Assembly (NCBI RefSeq): GCF_900112605.1
Contig: NZ_FOMJ01000003.1
Coordinates: forward strand, 184,129-248,128
DNA length: 64,000 nucleotides
Direction: 5' to 3'
From: Thiohalospira halophila DSM 15071
GTDB lineage: Bacteria > Pseudomonadota > Gammaproteobacteria > Thiohalospirales > Thiohalospiraceae
Shown: one piece after another, positions 9,908 through 18,802 of the stretch
Layout of the letters: every line of letters starts with the position of its first letter
Numbering within the stretch: the first letter of the stretch is position 1
The notes under the pieces: generated by a model
Seen by the model: only the letters and a program-made list of their open reading frames with translations
Told to the model about the DNA's origin: nothing
Databases searched by the model: none
Position numbers and translations under genes: made by a program

Positions 9908-10854
9908 GGGTCGCCGTCACCGGCGGCGCCGGCAGCCTGGCCCGCGCCGTGGTACCGGCCCTGGCGGCGGCGCCGGGGATCACCGCCATCCGCCTCCTCG
10001 ACCCCGTCCCGCCCCCGGCCGACCTGCCCGGCGAACACCGCGCCGTGGACATCACCGCCCCGGGCCTGGAGGCGGCGCTGGCCGACTGCGACGCCCTGAT
10101 CCATCTCGCCTTCGTCGTCCACCGCGGCGGCCCCGGCCGACCCCGCGCCCGGCGGCAACTGCGCCGGGTCAACGTCGCCGGCAGTCGCAACGCCTTCACC
10201 GCCGCCGCCCACGCCGGTCTGAAGACCGTCATCCACCTCTCCAGCGCCGCGGTCTACGGCGCCTGGCCGGACAATCCGCCGCGGCTGGACGAGAGCGCCC
10301 CCCTGCGCCCCAACCCCGGCTTTGCCTACGCCGAGGACAAGGTCGCCGCCGAGGCGGAGCTGGCCGCCGCGGCCGCCGCCCATCCCCGCCTGCGCACGGT
10401 GGCCCTGCGGCCCCCGGCCATCCTGGGCCCCCATGCCCTCCCGCTGCTGCGCCGCCTGCTCGCCAGCCCGGTCCGCCCGGCGGGCGGGCCGCCGCTGCAG
10501 TGCGTCCACGAAGAGGATGTGGCGACGGCCCTCCTCGCGGCCCTGGCGCGGGACGTCCACGGCGCCTTCAACCTGGCGGCGGAGCCGCCGCTGACCCCGG
10601 AGCGGCTGGAGGCGGCCACCGGCCGTCGGCCCCGCACCCTGCCTGCCTGGCTGCTGCAGGGCCTCCAGCGGGCGGCCTGGCCGCTTACCGGCGCCTGGGG
10701 CGAGCCGGGCTGGGCGGCCGGCCTGCGCCACCCGCTGCTGCTGGAGACCGCCCGCGCCCGCCGGGAGCTGGGCTGGGCGCCCGCCTGGTCGGCGGCGGAG
10801 TGCGTGCGTGCCACCCTCGACGACGCGCCCTGTTTCCCTGCGGCGAGCCAGTAG
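9904..10854 (+). CDS. NAD-dependent epimerase/dehydratase (extended SDR family)
   Basis: Starts at a GTG that overlaps the previous stop (GTGA) and gives VRVAVTGGAGSLARAV, the Rossmann TGGxGxxx dinucleotide motif. The 316-residue protein also shows DALIHLAFVVH, SSAAVYG and the catalytic YAEDK (Tyr-x3-Lys). A sugar-nucleotide or small-molecule substrate is likely but unassigned. The C-terminal third is shorter and more Ala/Arg-rich than in GalE-type enzymes. Coupling to the flavin oxidoreductase suggests one small pathway, which is inference. Confidence 0.82.
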   Translation: MRVAVTGGAGSLARAVVPALAAAPGITAIRLLDPVPPPADLPGEHRAVDITAPGLEAALADCDALIHLAFVVHRGGPGRPRARRQLRRVNVAGSRNAFTAAAHAGLKTVIHLSSAAVYGAWPDNPPRLDESAPLRPNPGFAYAEDKVAAEAELAAAAAAHPRLRTVALRPPAILGPHALPLLRRLLASPVRPAGGPPLQCVHEEDVATALLAALARDVHGAFNLAAEPPLTPERLEAATGRRPRTLPAWLLQGLQRAAWPLTGAWGEPGWAAGLRHPLLLETARARRELGWAPAWSAAECVRATLDDAPCFPAASQ

Positions 10855-10888
10855 TACAATGCCGCCAACACTGACCGAATGGTTTGCC

Positions 10889-11644
10889 ATGCCCCGCCTG
10901 CTCGCTACCCTCCTGCTGCTCCCGTCTCTCCTGCTGGGCGGCTGCGCCTCCACCGGCGGGCCGGACGGGGCGACCAGCGAGGCCGATCCCCTGGAGCCCT
11001 GGAACCGGGCGGTCTACCGTTTCAATCGGACGGCGGACGAGTGGGTCCTGGCGCCGGCGGCCCGGGGCTACGTGGCGGTCACGCCGGAGCCCGTGGACAC
11101 CGGCGTGACCAACGTCTTCCAGAATCTCGAGGATGTCGGCAACCTGGTGAACAATACCCTCCAGGGCAAGATGGATCGGGCGGTCTCCGACCTGGGCCGC
11201 GTCAGCTTCAACACCACCCTCGGGCTGCTGGGGATCTTCGACGTCGCCTCGCCACTGGGCTTCGAGCGCCACGACGAGGACTTCGGCCAGACCCTGGGCT
11301 GGTGGGGAGTCCCGTCGGGGCCCTACTTCGTACTGCCGCTGCTGGGCCCGAGCACCATCCGGGACACCGCCGGGCGGGGCGGGGACTACTTCGTCTCCCC
11401 CTACGACTACCTGGAGCTGACCACCGGTGGGGCCTACGCCCTCTATACGCTCCGCGCCGTCGACTTTCGCGCCAGCCTGCTGGGGACGGACCGCCTGCTG
11501 AACGAGGCCAGCTTCGATCCCTACGCCTTCCAGCGGGATGCCTGGCTGCAGCGGCGGCGCAACCAGGTCCATGACGGCGATCCGCCGATGATGGAAGAGG
11601 AGGAGATGGACATGCTCGAGGGCATGGAGGGCGTCGGCGAATGA
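10889..11644 (+). CDS. mlaA: MlaA/VacJ outer-membrane lipoprotein
   Basis: A 251-residue lipoprotein: signal MPRLLATLLLLPSLLLGGC with the lipobox cysteine at residue 19, then the MlaA core DPLEPWNRAVYRFNR, GRVSFNTTLGLLGIFDVAS, FGQTLGWWGVPSGPYFVLPLLGPS. MlaA sits in the outer membrane and removes misplaced phospholipids from its outer leaflet, feeding MlaC and MlaFEDB. It is separate from the mla operon at 5580-7961 and overlaps the next gene by four bases. A start 30 bases earlier (10859) is possible; the later one gives a cleaner signal peptide. Confidence 0.93.
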   Translation: MPRLLATLLLLPSLLLGGCASTGGPDGATSEADPLEPWNRAVYRFNRTADEWVLAPAARGYVAVTPEPVDTGVTNVFQNLEDVGNLVNNTLQGKMDRAVSDLGRVSFNTTLGLLGIFDVASPLGFERHDEDFGQTLGWWGVPSGPYFVLPLLGPSTIRDTAGRGGDYFVSPYDYLELTTGGAYALYTLRAVDFRASLLGTDRLLNEASFDPYAFQRDAWLQRRRNQVHDGDPPMMEEEEMDMLEGMEGVGE

Positions 11645-12654
11645 GCCCGATGATGGGGGAGCTGGGCCTGCCCCTACTGGGCGTGCTTGTCGGCTTCATC
11701 ATCCTGGTCTGGGCGGCGGACCGCTTCATCGAGGGGGCCGCCGGCCTGGCGCGCAACCTGGGCGTCTCGCCCCTGGTAGTGGGGTTGACCATCGTCGGCT
11801 TCGGCACCTCCGCCCCGGAGATGCTGGTCTCCGGCCTCGCCGCCTGGGAGGGCAACAGCGGCATCGCCATCGGCAATGCCCTGGGCTCCAATATCACCAA
11901 CCTGGCCCTGGTCCTGGGCGTGACCGCGCTGCTCATCCCCATGCAGGTGGGATCGGCCATCCTCCGCCGGGAGTTCCCGGTGATGCTGCTGGTCATGGTG
12001 GCCGCGCTGCTGCTGCTGGTGGACGACCGGCTGGGGCGCCTGGACGGCATCCTGCTGCTGGGCGGCATGGTCGCCTACGTGGCGTGGCTGGCCTGGCTGG
12101 CGCGCAACGACGGCGGCGCCGCCGACCCCATGGTCTCGACCCTCACCGAAGAGGTCCCCGAGGCCATCCCCTCCGGCCGCGCCCTGCTCTGGACCCTCAT
12201 CGGCCTGCTCCTGCTGCTGGGCAGCGCCCGCCTCATCGTCTGGGGCGGCGCCACGGCCGCGGCCAGCATGGGCGTCAGCGATCTGGTCATCGGCCTTACC
12301 ATCGTCGCCTTCGGCACCAGTCTGCCGGAACTGGCCGCCGCCCTGAGCTCCGCGCGCAAACGGGAGTTCGAGATGGCACTGGGCAACGTCATCGGCTCCA
12401 ACATCTTCAATCTGCTGGGCGTCCTGGGACTGCCCGGGCTCATCCACGCCACCGCCGTCCCCGCCGGCGTCCTGCAGCGCGACTTTCCGGCCATGCTGCT
12501 GCTCACCGCCCTGGTCTTCCTCTTCGCCCTGGGGCGCGGCGGCAGCGACGGCCACATCAACCGCCGGGAGGGGGGAGTCCTGGTCGCCGTCTATGTGGGC
12601 TGGCTGGCCTGGCTGCTCCTGAGCCCCGGCTCCTTGCCAGGGAGACCGACATGA
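11641..12654 (+). CDS. yrbG: Calcium/sodium antiporter, YrbG type
   Basis: A 337-residue inner-membrane protein of the cation/Ca2+ exchanger superfamily with two inverted alpha repeats: GFGTSAPEM (first) and AFGTSLPEL (second), each followed by the GN-x-LGSNITN / GNVIGSNIFN motif. The paired glutamates are the ion-binding residues of the family. Hydrophobic segments number about ten. As in E. coli, yrbG precedes kdsD, but here a small HMA gene is placed between. The ATG overlaps the mlaA stop. Confidence 0.93.
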   Translation: MSPMMGELGLPLLGVLVGFIILVWAADRFIEGAAGLARNLGVSPLVVGLTIVGFGTSAPEMLVSGLAAWEGNSGIAIGNALGSNITNLALVLGVTALLIPMQVGSAILRREFPVMLLVMVAALLLLVDDRLGRLDGILLLGGMVAYVAWLAWLARNDGGAADPMVSTLTEEVPEAIPSGRALLWTLIGLLLLLGSARLIVWGGATAAASMGVSDLVIGLTIVAFGTSLPELAAALSSARKREFEMALGNVIGSNIFNLLGVLGLPGLIHATAVPAGVLQRDFPAMLLLTALVFLFALGRGGSDGHINRREGGVLVAVYVGWLAWLLLSPGSLPGRPT

Positions 12655-12851
12655 GCGAACGCTTCGAGGTGGACAACGTGAAGTGCGGCGGCTGTGCCGC
12701 CGCCATCCGCGACGGCCTGGCCGAGGTAGCGGGCGTGGAATCCGTGGAGGTGGATATCGCCTCCGGCCAGGTGGAGGTGGCCGGTAGCGACCTGGACCGT
12801 GGTGAACTCGCCACCCGCCTGGCCTCGCTGGGCTACCCCGAACGCGACTGA
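12651..12851 (+). CDS. Heavy-metal-associated (HMA) domain protein, CopZ-like
   Basis: A 66-residue single-domain protein with the metal-binding loop VKCGGCAAAI (CxxC at about residues 12-15) and the ferredoxin-like pattern ending LASLGYPE. Such proteins carry Cu(I) or similar ions to P-type ATPases or regulators. It overlaps the yrbG stop (ATGA) and has AGGGAGACC upstream. No copper ATPase or regulator lies in the window, so the partner is unknown. Confidence 0.9.
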   Translation: MSERFEVDNVKCGGCAAAIRDGLAEVAGVESVEVDIASGQVEVAGSDLDRGELATRLASLGYPERD

Positions 12852-12879
12852 CCCCCTGCCGGTTCGCCGCGGCCCGCTG

Positions 12880-12885
12880 TACACT
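12880..12885 (+). promoter_or_regulatory. Possible -10 box upstream of kdsD
   Basis: TACACT lies 41 bases before the kdsD ATG, in the 75-base gap after the HMA gene. The region 16-18 bases upstream shows no good -35 match, so support is weak. Confidence 0.22.
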
Positions 12886-12926
12886 GAGGGGTCCAACGAC
12901 TGGGCCAATCGCCGGAAGCCACCGAC

Positions 12927-13925
12927 ATGTCCGAAGCCACGACCCCCGAGCCCGAAGAGGACCGCCTGCGCGAACTGGCCACCGCGGTCCTCGAGGGAGA
13001 GGCCCGCGCCGTCGCCGCCCTGAGCGAGCACCTGGATGCCGGCTTCCTGCACGCCTGCCGCCTGCTGCTGGGCTGTCGTGGCCGAGTGGTGGTCACCGGC
13101 ATGGGCAAGTCGGGCCACATCGGTGGCAAGATCGCCGCTACCCTGGCCAGCACCGGGACCCCGGCCTTCTTCGTCCATCCCGGCGAGGCCAGCCACGGCG
13201 ATCTCGGCATGATCACCGGGGACGACGTGGTGGTGGCCCTCTCCAACTCCGGGGAAACCGACGAACTCCTTACCATCCTGCCGGTCCTCAAGCGGCTGGG
13301 CGTCCCCATGGTGGCGCTCACCGGCCGACCCTCCTCCACCCTGGCCCGGGAGGCCGACGCCCACGTGGACGTCAGCGTCGCCGAAGAGGTCTGCCCCCTG
13401 GGGCTCGCCCCCACCACCTCCACCACGGCGGCCCTGGCCATGGGCGATGCCCTGGCGGTGGCACTGCTGGAGGCGCGCGGCTTTCGCCGCGAGGACTTCG
13501 CCCGGACCCACCCCAGCGGCCGGCTGGGCAAGCGGCTGCTGGTCCACGTCCGGGACATCATGCACCAGGGTGAGGGCGTGCCCCGGGTAGCGCCGCAGGC
13601 GAGCCTCGCCGACGCCCTGGTGGAGATGAGCCGCAAGGGGCTCGGCTTCACCCTGGTGGTGGAGGCCGACGACCGCCTGGCCGGGATCTTCACCGACGGC
13701 GACCTGCGTCGCGTGCTGGACCACGGGCCGGTGGACGTCCACGCCACCGCCATCGGCGAGGTGATGACCCGCAACGGCCGTACCCTGGACGCCGATCAGC
13801 TCGCCGCCGAGGCCCTGGAGATCATGGAGCGCCACCGGATCAACGGCGCCCCGGTGGTGGATGGCGACCAGCGCGTGGTGGGCGCCTGCAACATGCACAA
13901 CCTGCTGCGCTCGGGGGTAGCATGA
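12927..13925 (+). CDS. kdsD: Arabinose 5-phosphate isomerase
   Basis: Converts ribulose 5-phosphate to arabinose 5-phosphate, the first step of KDO synthesis for LPS. The 332-residue protein has an N-terminal SIS domain (VVVTGMGKSGHIGGKIAATLASTGTP; ALSNSGETDE) and a C-terminal CBS pair (VRDIMHQG and IGEVMTRNG). The motif THPSGRLGK, conserved in the family, is present. It overlaps kdsC by four bases and leads the kdsD-kdsC-lptC-lptA-lptB run. Confidence 0.96.
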   Translation: MSEATTPEPEEDRLRELATAVLEGEARAVAALSEHLDAGFLHACRLLLGCRGRVVVTGMGKSGHIGGKIAATLASTGTPAFFVHPGEASHGDLGMITGDDVVVALSNSGETDELLTILPVLKRLGVPMVALTGRPSSTLAREADAHVDVSVAEEVCPLGLAPTTSTTAALAMGDALAVALLEARGFRREDFARTHPSGRLGKRLLVHVRDIMHQGEGVPRVAPQASLADALVEMSRKGLGFTLVVEADDRLAGIFTDGDLRRVLDHGPVDVHATAIGEVMTRNGRTLDADQLAAEALEIMERHRINGAPVVDGDQRVVGACNMHNLLRSGVA

Positions 13926-14470
13926 ACGAATTCGACACCCTGGATCCCGAAGTCCGCCGCCGCGCCGCCGGCGTCCGCCTGGTCGCCTTCGACGTGGATG
14001 GCGTCCTCACCGACGGCAGCCTCTTCATCGGCGACGGCGGCGAGGAGTACAAGGCCTTCCACTCCCGGGATGGCCACGGCATGAAGATGCTCGGCGCCAC
14101 CGGCGTCACCCTGGCGGTGATCACCGGCCGCGAATCCGAGGTGGTCCGCCACCGCATGGAATCGCTGGGGATCGACCACGTCCATCAGGGCTGCGTGGAC
14201 AAGCGCCCCGCTTTCGAATCCCTCCTGGCCGAGACCGGTCTCGCCCCGGAGGAGGCGGCCTACGTCGGCGACGACGTGGTCGACCTCCCCCTCCTGCGCC
14301 GGGTGGGCCTGGCGGTGGCCGTGGCCGATGCCGCCCAGGCGGTCCGCCAGCGGGTCCACTGGATCACCCCCAGTGGCGGCGGTCACGGCGCGGCCCGCGA
14401 GGTCTGTGAACTCATCCTGGAGGCCCGGGGGGCGCTGGACGCCGCCCTGGCTCCCTACCTGGAATCATGA
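13922..14470 (+). CDS. kdsC: 3-deoxy-D-manno-octulosonate 8-phosphate phosphatase
   Basis: A 182-residue HAD-family phosphatase without a large cap, as in KdsC. Motif I is AFDVDGVLTDG (nucleophile and acid/base Asp), motif II is VITGRES, and motif IV is AYVGDDVVDLPLL. The C-terminal GGHGAAREVCELIL tail closes the active site of the neighbouring subunit in the tetramer. It releases KDO from KDO-8-phosphate in the cytoplasm. Confidence 0.96.
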   Translation: MNEFDTLDPEVRRRAAGVRLVAFDVDGVLTDGSLFIGDGGEEYKAFHSRDGHGMKMLGATGVTLAVITGRESEVVRHRMESLGIDHVHQGCVDKRPAFESLLAETGLAPEEAAYVGDDVVDLPLLRRVGLAVAVADAAQAVRQRVHWITPSGGGHGAAREVCELILEARGALDAALAPYLES

Positions 14471-15030
14471 CCCCGCGGCTGTTTTTCCTGCTCGCCCTGG
14501 CCGCCGGCGTGGCCGCCTCCGGCTACTGGGCCTACCGGACGCCCGCCCCCGAGCCCCGCATCGCCGATGACGGCCCGCGAGCGGTGGAGGCCTCCATGCG
14601 GAGGGTCACGATCACCGACCACGACCTCGACGGCCGGCCGGCGCGCCGCCTGGAGGCCGCCCATCTGCTGCAGTACGCCGACAGCGACGAGTCCATCCTG
14701 TGGCAGCCGCGCGTGACCCTGCTGGATCGCGGCCCGTCCTGGCGGCTGGACGCTCCCTACGGCCGCTGGCGGCATGATGCCGGGGCCGAACTCATCCTCC
14801 TCCAGGAGGCGGTGCGGATCCGCCGCGAGGCCGGACCCGACGGCCGCGCCCTGGCCGTGGACACCCGCGACCTGGCCATCTTCCCCGGCAGGGAGGAGGC
14901 CTGGTCCGCCCACCGCTCGGTGATCCGCGACGGCGCCGGCCGCCTGGTGGGCACCGGTCTCCACCTGGCCTGGCCCACTGAGCGGGTCCGCCTGCTCGCC
15001 GATGTCCACGGGGGCTACCGTGTCCGCTAA
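14467..15030 (+). CDS. lptC: LPS export protein LptC
   Basis: A 187-residue bitopic protein with one N-terminal membrane segment (LFFLLALAAGVAASGYWAY) and a periplasmic beta-jellyroll. It joins the LptB2FG transporter to the LptA bridge in LPS export. Sequence identity in this family is low; the call rests on the anchor, size, beta-rich body and position between kdsC and lptA. The ATG overlaps the kdsC stop (ATGA). Confidence 0.88.
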   Translation: MTPRLFFLLALAAGVAASGYWAYRTPAPEPRIADDGPRAVEASMRRVTITDHDLDGRPARRLEAAHLLQYADSDESILWQPRVTLLDRGPSWRLDAPYGRWRHDAGAELILLQEAVRIRREAGPDGRALAVDTRDLAIFPGREEAWSAHRSVIRDGAGRLVGTGLHLAWPTERVRLLADVHGGYRVR

Positions 15031-15586
15031 CCGCCTCCTTGCCCTGCTGCTCCTGACCGCCCTCGCCACCCCGCTGGCCGCCCAGGAGCTGGACGTGGTC
15101 TCCGACGAGGCCAGCCTGGACCAGGGCGAGGGAGTGGCAACCTTCCGCGGCGACGTGGAGGCCACCCGGGGCAAAACCCGGCTCACCGGGGCCTGGATGC
15201 GCGTGGAGCAGGTGCCCTCTGCGGAGAGGGACGGCGAGGAGACGGGCCTCCGTCGCCTGGAGCTGGAGGGCGACCCGGCCCGCCTCTTCCACACCAGCGA
15301 GGAGGGCGAGGAGCTGCGCGGCCGAGCGCGACGCATCGTCTACCGCGCCGGGCCGGAGCGCCTGGACCTCCACGGCGACGCCGTGCTCGAGCGCGGGCAG
15401 GACCGCTTCGCCGGCGACCACATCCGCTATTTCCTTGAGACCGACCGGGTGGAGGGGCGCGGCGGCGACCAGGGCGGCCGCGTCCGCACCACACTCTTCC
15501 CCGAGGGCAATGGCGACGAGGAGGGCGGTGAGGCCCCGGTGGAAGGCACGGACAATACGGATGACGAGGGAGGCGGACAGCCATGA
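15020..15586 (+). CDS. lptA: LPS transport periplasmic protein LptA
   Basis: A secreted protein with the OstA/LptA pattern: signal peptide ending PLAAQ, then [28 protein letters not shown], and later [21 protein letters not shown] prefer the GTG at 15020, which follows ACGGGGG; an ATG at 15002 without a ribosome site would add six residues. Either start overlaps the end of lptC. The acidic Gly/Glu/Asp-rich tail of about 30 residues is poorly conserved. LptA carries LPS across the periplasm. Confidence 0.9.
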   Translation: MSANRLLALLLLTALATPLAAQELDVVSDEASLDQGEGVATFRGDVEATRGKTRLTGAWMRVEQVPSAERDGEETGLRRLELEGDPARLFHTSEEGEELRGRARRIVYRAGPERLDLHGDAVLERGQDRFAGDHIRYFLETDRVEGRGGDQGGRVRTTLFPEGNGDEEGGEAPVEGTDNTDDEGGGQP

Positions 15587-16308
15587 GCCGCCTGGTCGCC
15601 TCGGAACTCACCAAGTCCTTCCGCGGCCGCCAGGTGGTGGGCGGCGTCTCCCTGGAGGTGGGCGCCGCCGAGGTGGTCGGCCTCCTGGGCCCCAACGGCG
15701 CCGGCAAGACCACCAGCTTCTACATGATCGTCGGCCTCATCGCCGCCGACAGCGGCCGGGTGGAACTCGACGGCGAGAACCTCACCGCCGCCCCCATGCA
15801 CCTGCGGGCCCGGCGCGGGCTGGGCTACCTCCCCCAGGAGGCCTCGGTCTTCCGCAAGCTCACCGTGGCGGACAACCTCCTGGGGGTGCTGGAACTGCGC
15901 CGGGAGCTGGATGCCGATGGCCGACGGGCGCGGCTGGAGGAGCTGCTGGACGACTTCCAGATCGGCCACCTGCGTGATGCCCGGGGCATGAGCCTCTCCG
16001 GCGGCGAACGCCGGCGCGTGGAGATCGCCCGTGCCCTGGCCGCCGAGCCGCGTTTCATCCTCCTGGACGAGCCCTTCGCCGGCGTCGACCCCATCTCCGT
16101 GGGTGAGATCCAGACTATCATCCGGGGCCTCCGGGACCGCGGCATCGGCGTGCTCATCACCGACCACAACGTCCGCGAAACCCTGGGGATCTGCGAGCGC
16201 GCCTACATCGTCTCCGCCGGCGAGGTCATCGCCGGCGGCCCCCCGGCCACCCTGCTGGCCGACGAGCAGGTCCGCGCGGTCTACCTGGGAGAGGACTTCC
16301 GGCTCTGA
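15583..16308 (+). CDS. lptB: LPS export ATPase LptB
   Basis: A 241-residue ATPase with Walker [10 protein letters not shown] (36-44), [12 protein letters not shown] after the Q-loop, signature SLSGGERRR and Walker [14 protein letters not shown]. It powers extraction of LPS from the inner membrane with LptF and LptG, which are not in the window. The ATG overlaps the lptA stop. A 179-base gap follows before rpoN. Confidence 0.97.
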   Translation: MSRLVASELTKSFRGRQVVGGVSLEVGAAEVVGLLGPNGAGKTTSFYMIVGLIAADSGRVELDGENLTAAPMHLRARRGLGYLPQEASVFRKLTVADNLLGVLELRRELDADGRRARLEELLDDFQIGHLRDARGMSLSGGERRRVEIARALAAEPRFILLDEPFAGVDPISVGEIQTIIRGLRDRGIGVLITDHNVRETLGICERAYIVSAGEVIAGGPPATLLADEQVRAVYLGEDFRL

Positions 16309-16487
16309 GGGAATAATCCCAAGGCGACCGAGGGGCCCGGGCCCCGCCCACTTGCCGAATCTCGACCGAAATCCCTCCCTCGCAAAGGCTCGCCGCCCCT
16401 GCATTCCCGATGCCAGCTGGGTTAGAATCAACCGTACGAGCCGGTAACCACCACTTCCGGGGCAACGGCACGGGGCTCCCATAGCCG

Positions 16488-17966
16488 ATGAAACAGTCCA
16501 TTCAGCTGCGCCTGGGGCAGCAGCTCACCATGACGCCGCAACTGCAGCAGGCCATCCGCCTGCTGCAGCTCTCCTCCGTGGAACTCCAGACGGAGATCCA
16601 GGAGGCGCTGGAATCCAATCTCATGCTGGAGAGCGGCGACGAGGCCACCGACGAGGGGGATCCCGGCGAGGCCAGCGCGGACTCCGGTGAGGAGAGTGAG
16701 ACCGCCGCCCGCAGCGAGGACAACGAGGTCGGCACCACCGGCGAATCCCTCCCCGACGACCTGCCCGTGGACACCAGCTGGGACGACGTCTACGAGCCCG
16801 GCTCCGGCGCGAGCTCCGGTACCGCCCCCGCCGGCGAGGAGGGCGAGTACACCGTCCAGAACAGCGCCCCGGAGGACCTCCACGACCACCTCCTGTGGCA
16901 GCTGAACATGTCCCACCTGACCCCGCGGGACACCCTCATCGGCGAGGCGGTCATCGACGCGGTGGGCGACGACGGCTACCTCACCGCGGATCTGGAGGAA
17001 CTGAGCGAGGCCATCGCCCCGGACCTCCCCGATATCGAGACGGACGAGATCCGCGCCGTCCTGCACCAGATCCAGAACTTCGACCCGCCGGGCATTGCCG
17101 CCGCCGACCTGCGCGAGAGCCTGCTGCTCCAGCTCGACCAGCTCGCCGCCGATCCCGAGCCGGCGGGGCTGGCCACCGCCCGCGCCATCGTCGCCGACCA
17201 CTTCGACCTACTGGGCCGGCGCGACTTCAACCAGCTCCAGCGCCGGCTCCACCTCGACGAGGCGGGGCTCGCCGACATCCTCCGCCTCATCCAGTCCCTG
17301 AACCCGCGGCCCGGGGGCCAGATCACCGCCGGCGAGCCGGAGTACGTCACCCCCGATGTCATCGTCCGCCGCGACCGGGGCCGCTGGCGGGTGGAGCTCA
17401 ACCCGGAGGTGGCGCCGCGGCTGCGCATCAACACCGAGTATGCCGATCTCATACGGCGCGGCGACCAGAGCGACGACGCCACCTACCTGCGCAACCACCT
17501 CCAGGAGGCGCGCTGGTTCCTCAAGAGCCTGCAGAGCCGCAACGAGACCCTGCTCAAGGTGGCCACCAGCATCGTCGAGCGCCAGCGCGACTTCCTGGAA
17601 CAGGGCGAGGAGGCCATGAAGCCGCTGGTCCTGCGCGACATCGCCGAGGAGGTGGAGATGCACGAATCCACCATCTCCCGGGTGACCACGCGCAAGTACA
17701 TGCTCACCCCGCGCGGCGTCTTCGAGCTGAAGTACTTCTTCTCCAGCCACGTGGGCACCAACGAGGGGGGCGAGGCCTCTTCCACCGCCATCCAGGCGCG
17801 CATCCGCCGCCTCATCGAGGCCGAAGAGACCCGCAAGCCGTTGAGCGACAGCCGGATTGCCCGCATCCTCGCCGATGAGGGCTTCCAGGTCGCCCGGCGC
17901 ACCGTGGCCAAATACCGGGAGGGGATGCAGATCCCCCCCTCCAATGAACGCCGGCGGCTCACCTAG
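16488..17966 (+). CDS. rpoN: RNA polymerase sigma-54 factor
   Basis: A 492-residue sigma-54. Region I is the Gln/Leu-rich MTPQLQQAIRLLQLSSVEL; region II is an acidic linker (about residues 45-125); region III holds the core-binding and -12 recognition domains (ITRKYMLTPRGVFELKYFFSS-like segment); the C terminus has the RpoN box ARRTVAKYRE for the -24 element. It directs transcription from -24/-12 promoters with enhancer-binding ATPases. Downstream hpf, ptsN and hprK match the usual rpoN neighbourhood. The 179 bases upstream contain TTAGAAT, a weak possible -10. Confidence 0.97.
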   Translation: MKQSIQLRLGQQLTMTPQLQQAIRLLQLSSVELQTEIQEALESNLMLESGDEATDEGDPGEASADSGEESETAARSEDNEVGTTGESLPDDLPVDTSWDDVYEPGSGASSGTAPAGEEGEYTVQNSAPEDLHDHLLWQLNMSHLTPRDTLIGEAVIDAVGDDGYLTADLEELSEAIAPDLPDIETDEIRAVLHQIQNFDPPGIAAADLRESLLLQLDQLAADPEPAGLATARAIVADHFDLLGRRDFNQLQRRLHLDEAGLADILRLIQSLNPRPGGQITAGEPEYVTPDVIVRRDRGRWRVELNPEVAPRLRINTEYADLIRRGDQSDDATYLRNHLQEARWFLKSLQSRNETLLKVATSIVERQRDFLEQGEEAMKPLVLRDIAEEVEMHESTISRVTTRKYMLTPRGVFELKYFFSSHVGTNEGGEASSTAIQARIRRLIEAEETRKPLSDSRIARILADEGFQVARRTVAKYREGMQIPPSNERRRLT

Positions 17967-18008
17967 ACCCGTTCGCCGACACGCATCCATCAACAGGGGA
18001 TTGAGACC

Positions 18009-18317
18009 ATGCAGCAGCTCAATATTACCGGCCACCACGTAGAGATCACCGATGCCCTGCGCAGCTACGTCCAGGAGAAGATGGAGCGCCTGGTCCGCCA
18101 CGGCGACGGCATCGGCAACGCCCACGTCGTCCTCAACGTGGAGCCCCACCAGCGCCAGCAGGCGGAGGCCACCATGCACGTCAGCGGCGCCGACCTCCAC
18201 GCCGAGGCCGAGTCCGACGACCTCTACGCGGCCATCGACGCCCTCATCGACAAGCTCGACCGCCAGCTCACCAAGCACCGCGACAAGCTCCAAGACAAGC
18301 ACCATGGCAAGGGCTGA
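18009..18317 (+). CDS. hpf: Ribosome hibernation-promoting factor, short form
   Basis: A 102-residue HPF/YfiA protein: MQQLNITGHHVEITDALRSYV at the start and DDLYAAIDALIDKLDRQL near the end. It binds the 30S subunit and drives 100S dimers in stationary phase. It is the short gammaproteobacterial form without the long C-terminal dimerisation domain. It is 42 bases after rpoN with a GGGGATTGAG ribosome site, and its last 14 bases overlap ptsN. Confidence 0.95.
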   Translation: MQQLNITGHHVEITDALRSYVQEKMERLVRHGDGIGNAHVVLNVEPHQRQQAEATMHVSGADLHAEAESDDLYAAIDALIDKLDRQLTKHRDKLQDKHHGKG

Positions 18318-18801
18318 AGCGACGCACCCGACCGGCGATGGCGCCACCTCCCTGGCCCTGGGGGAGATCCTCGCCCCCGACCGGGTAGCGCTGGACGTCA
18401 GCGCCGCCAGCAAGAAGCGGACCCTGGAGACCATGGCCGATTTCCTCTCCGGCGACGGCCTCTCCCGGGATGCCATCTTCGACGCCCTGCTGGGGCGGGA
18501 GCGGCTCGGCTCCACCGGCCTGGGCCAGGGGGTCGCCCTGCCCCACGGCCGCCTGCCGGGGAACGACCGCACAGTGGGTGCCTTCCTGCGCCTGGACGGC
18601 GGCGTGGACTTCGACGCCCAGGACCAGCAGCCGGTGGACCTGGTCTTCGGCCTGGTGGTCCCCGAGGCCTCCACGGATACCCACCTCCAGACCCTGGCCG
18701 CCATCGCCCGGCTGTTCAGCGACGAGACCGTCTGCCAGCAGCTGCGCCAGGCGGAGTCCGCGGCCCAGGCCCATCGGCTCCTCGTGGGCGAGGCCGGCTG
18801 A
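18304..18801 (+). CDS. ptsN: PTS IIA-like nitrogen regulatory protein
   Basis: A 165-residue EIIA-Ntr domain protein. The phosphorylated histidine is His81 in GVALPHGRL. In the regulatory PTS it accepts phosphate from HPr/NPr and controls potassium and nitrogen responses by protein contacts rather than sugar transport. It starts within hpf, overlapping by 14 bases, and ends one base before the hprK ATG. Confidence 0.94.
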   Translation: MARAEATHPTGDGATSLALGEILAPDRVALDVSAASKKRTLETMADFLSGDGLSRDAIFDALLGRERLGSTGLGQGVALPHGRLPGNDRTVGAFLRLDGGVDFDAQDQQPVDLVFGLVVPEASTDTHLQTLAAIARLFSDETVCQQLRQAESAAQAHRLLVGEAG

Positions 18802-18802
18802 C

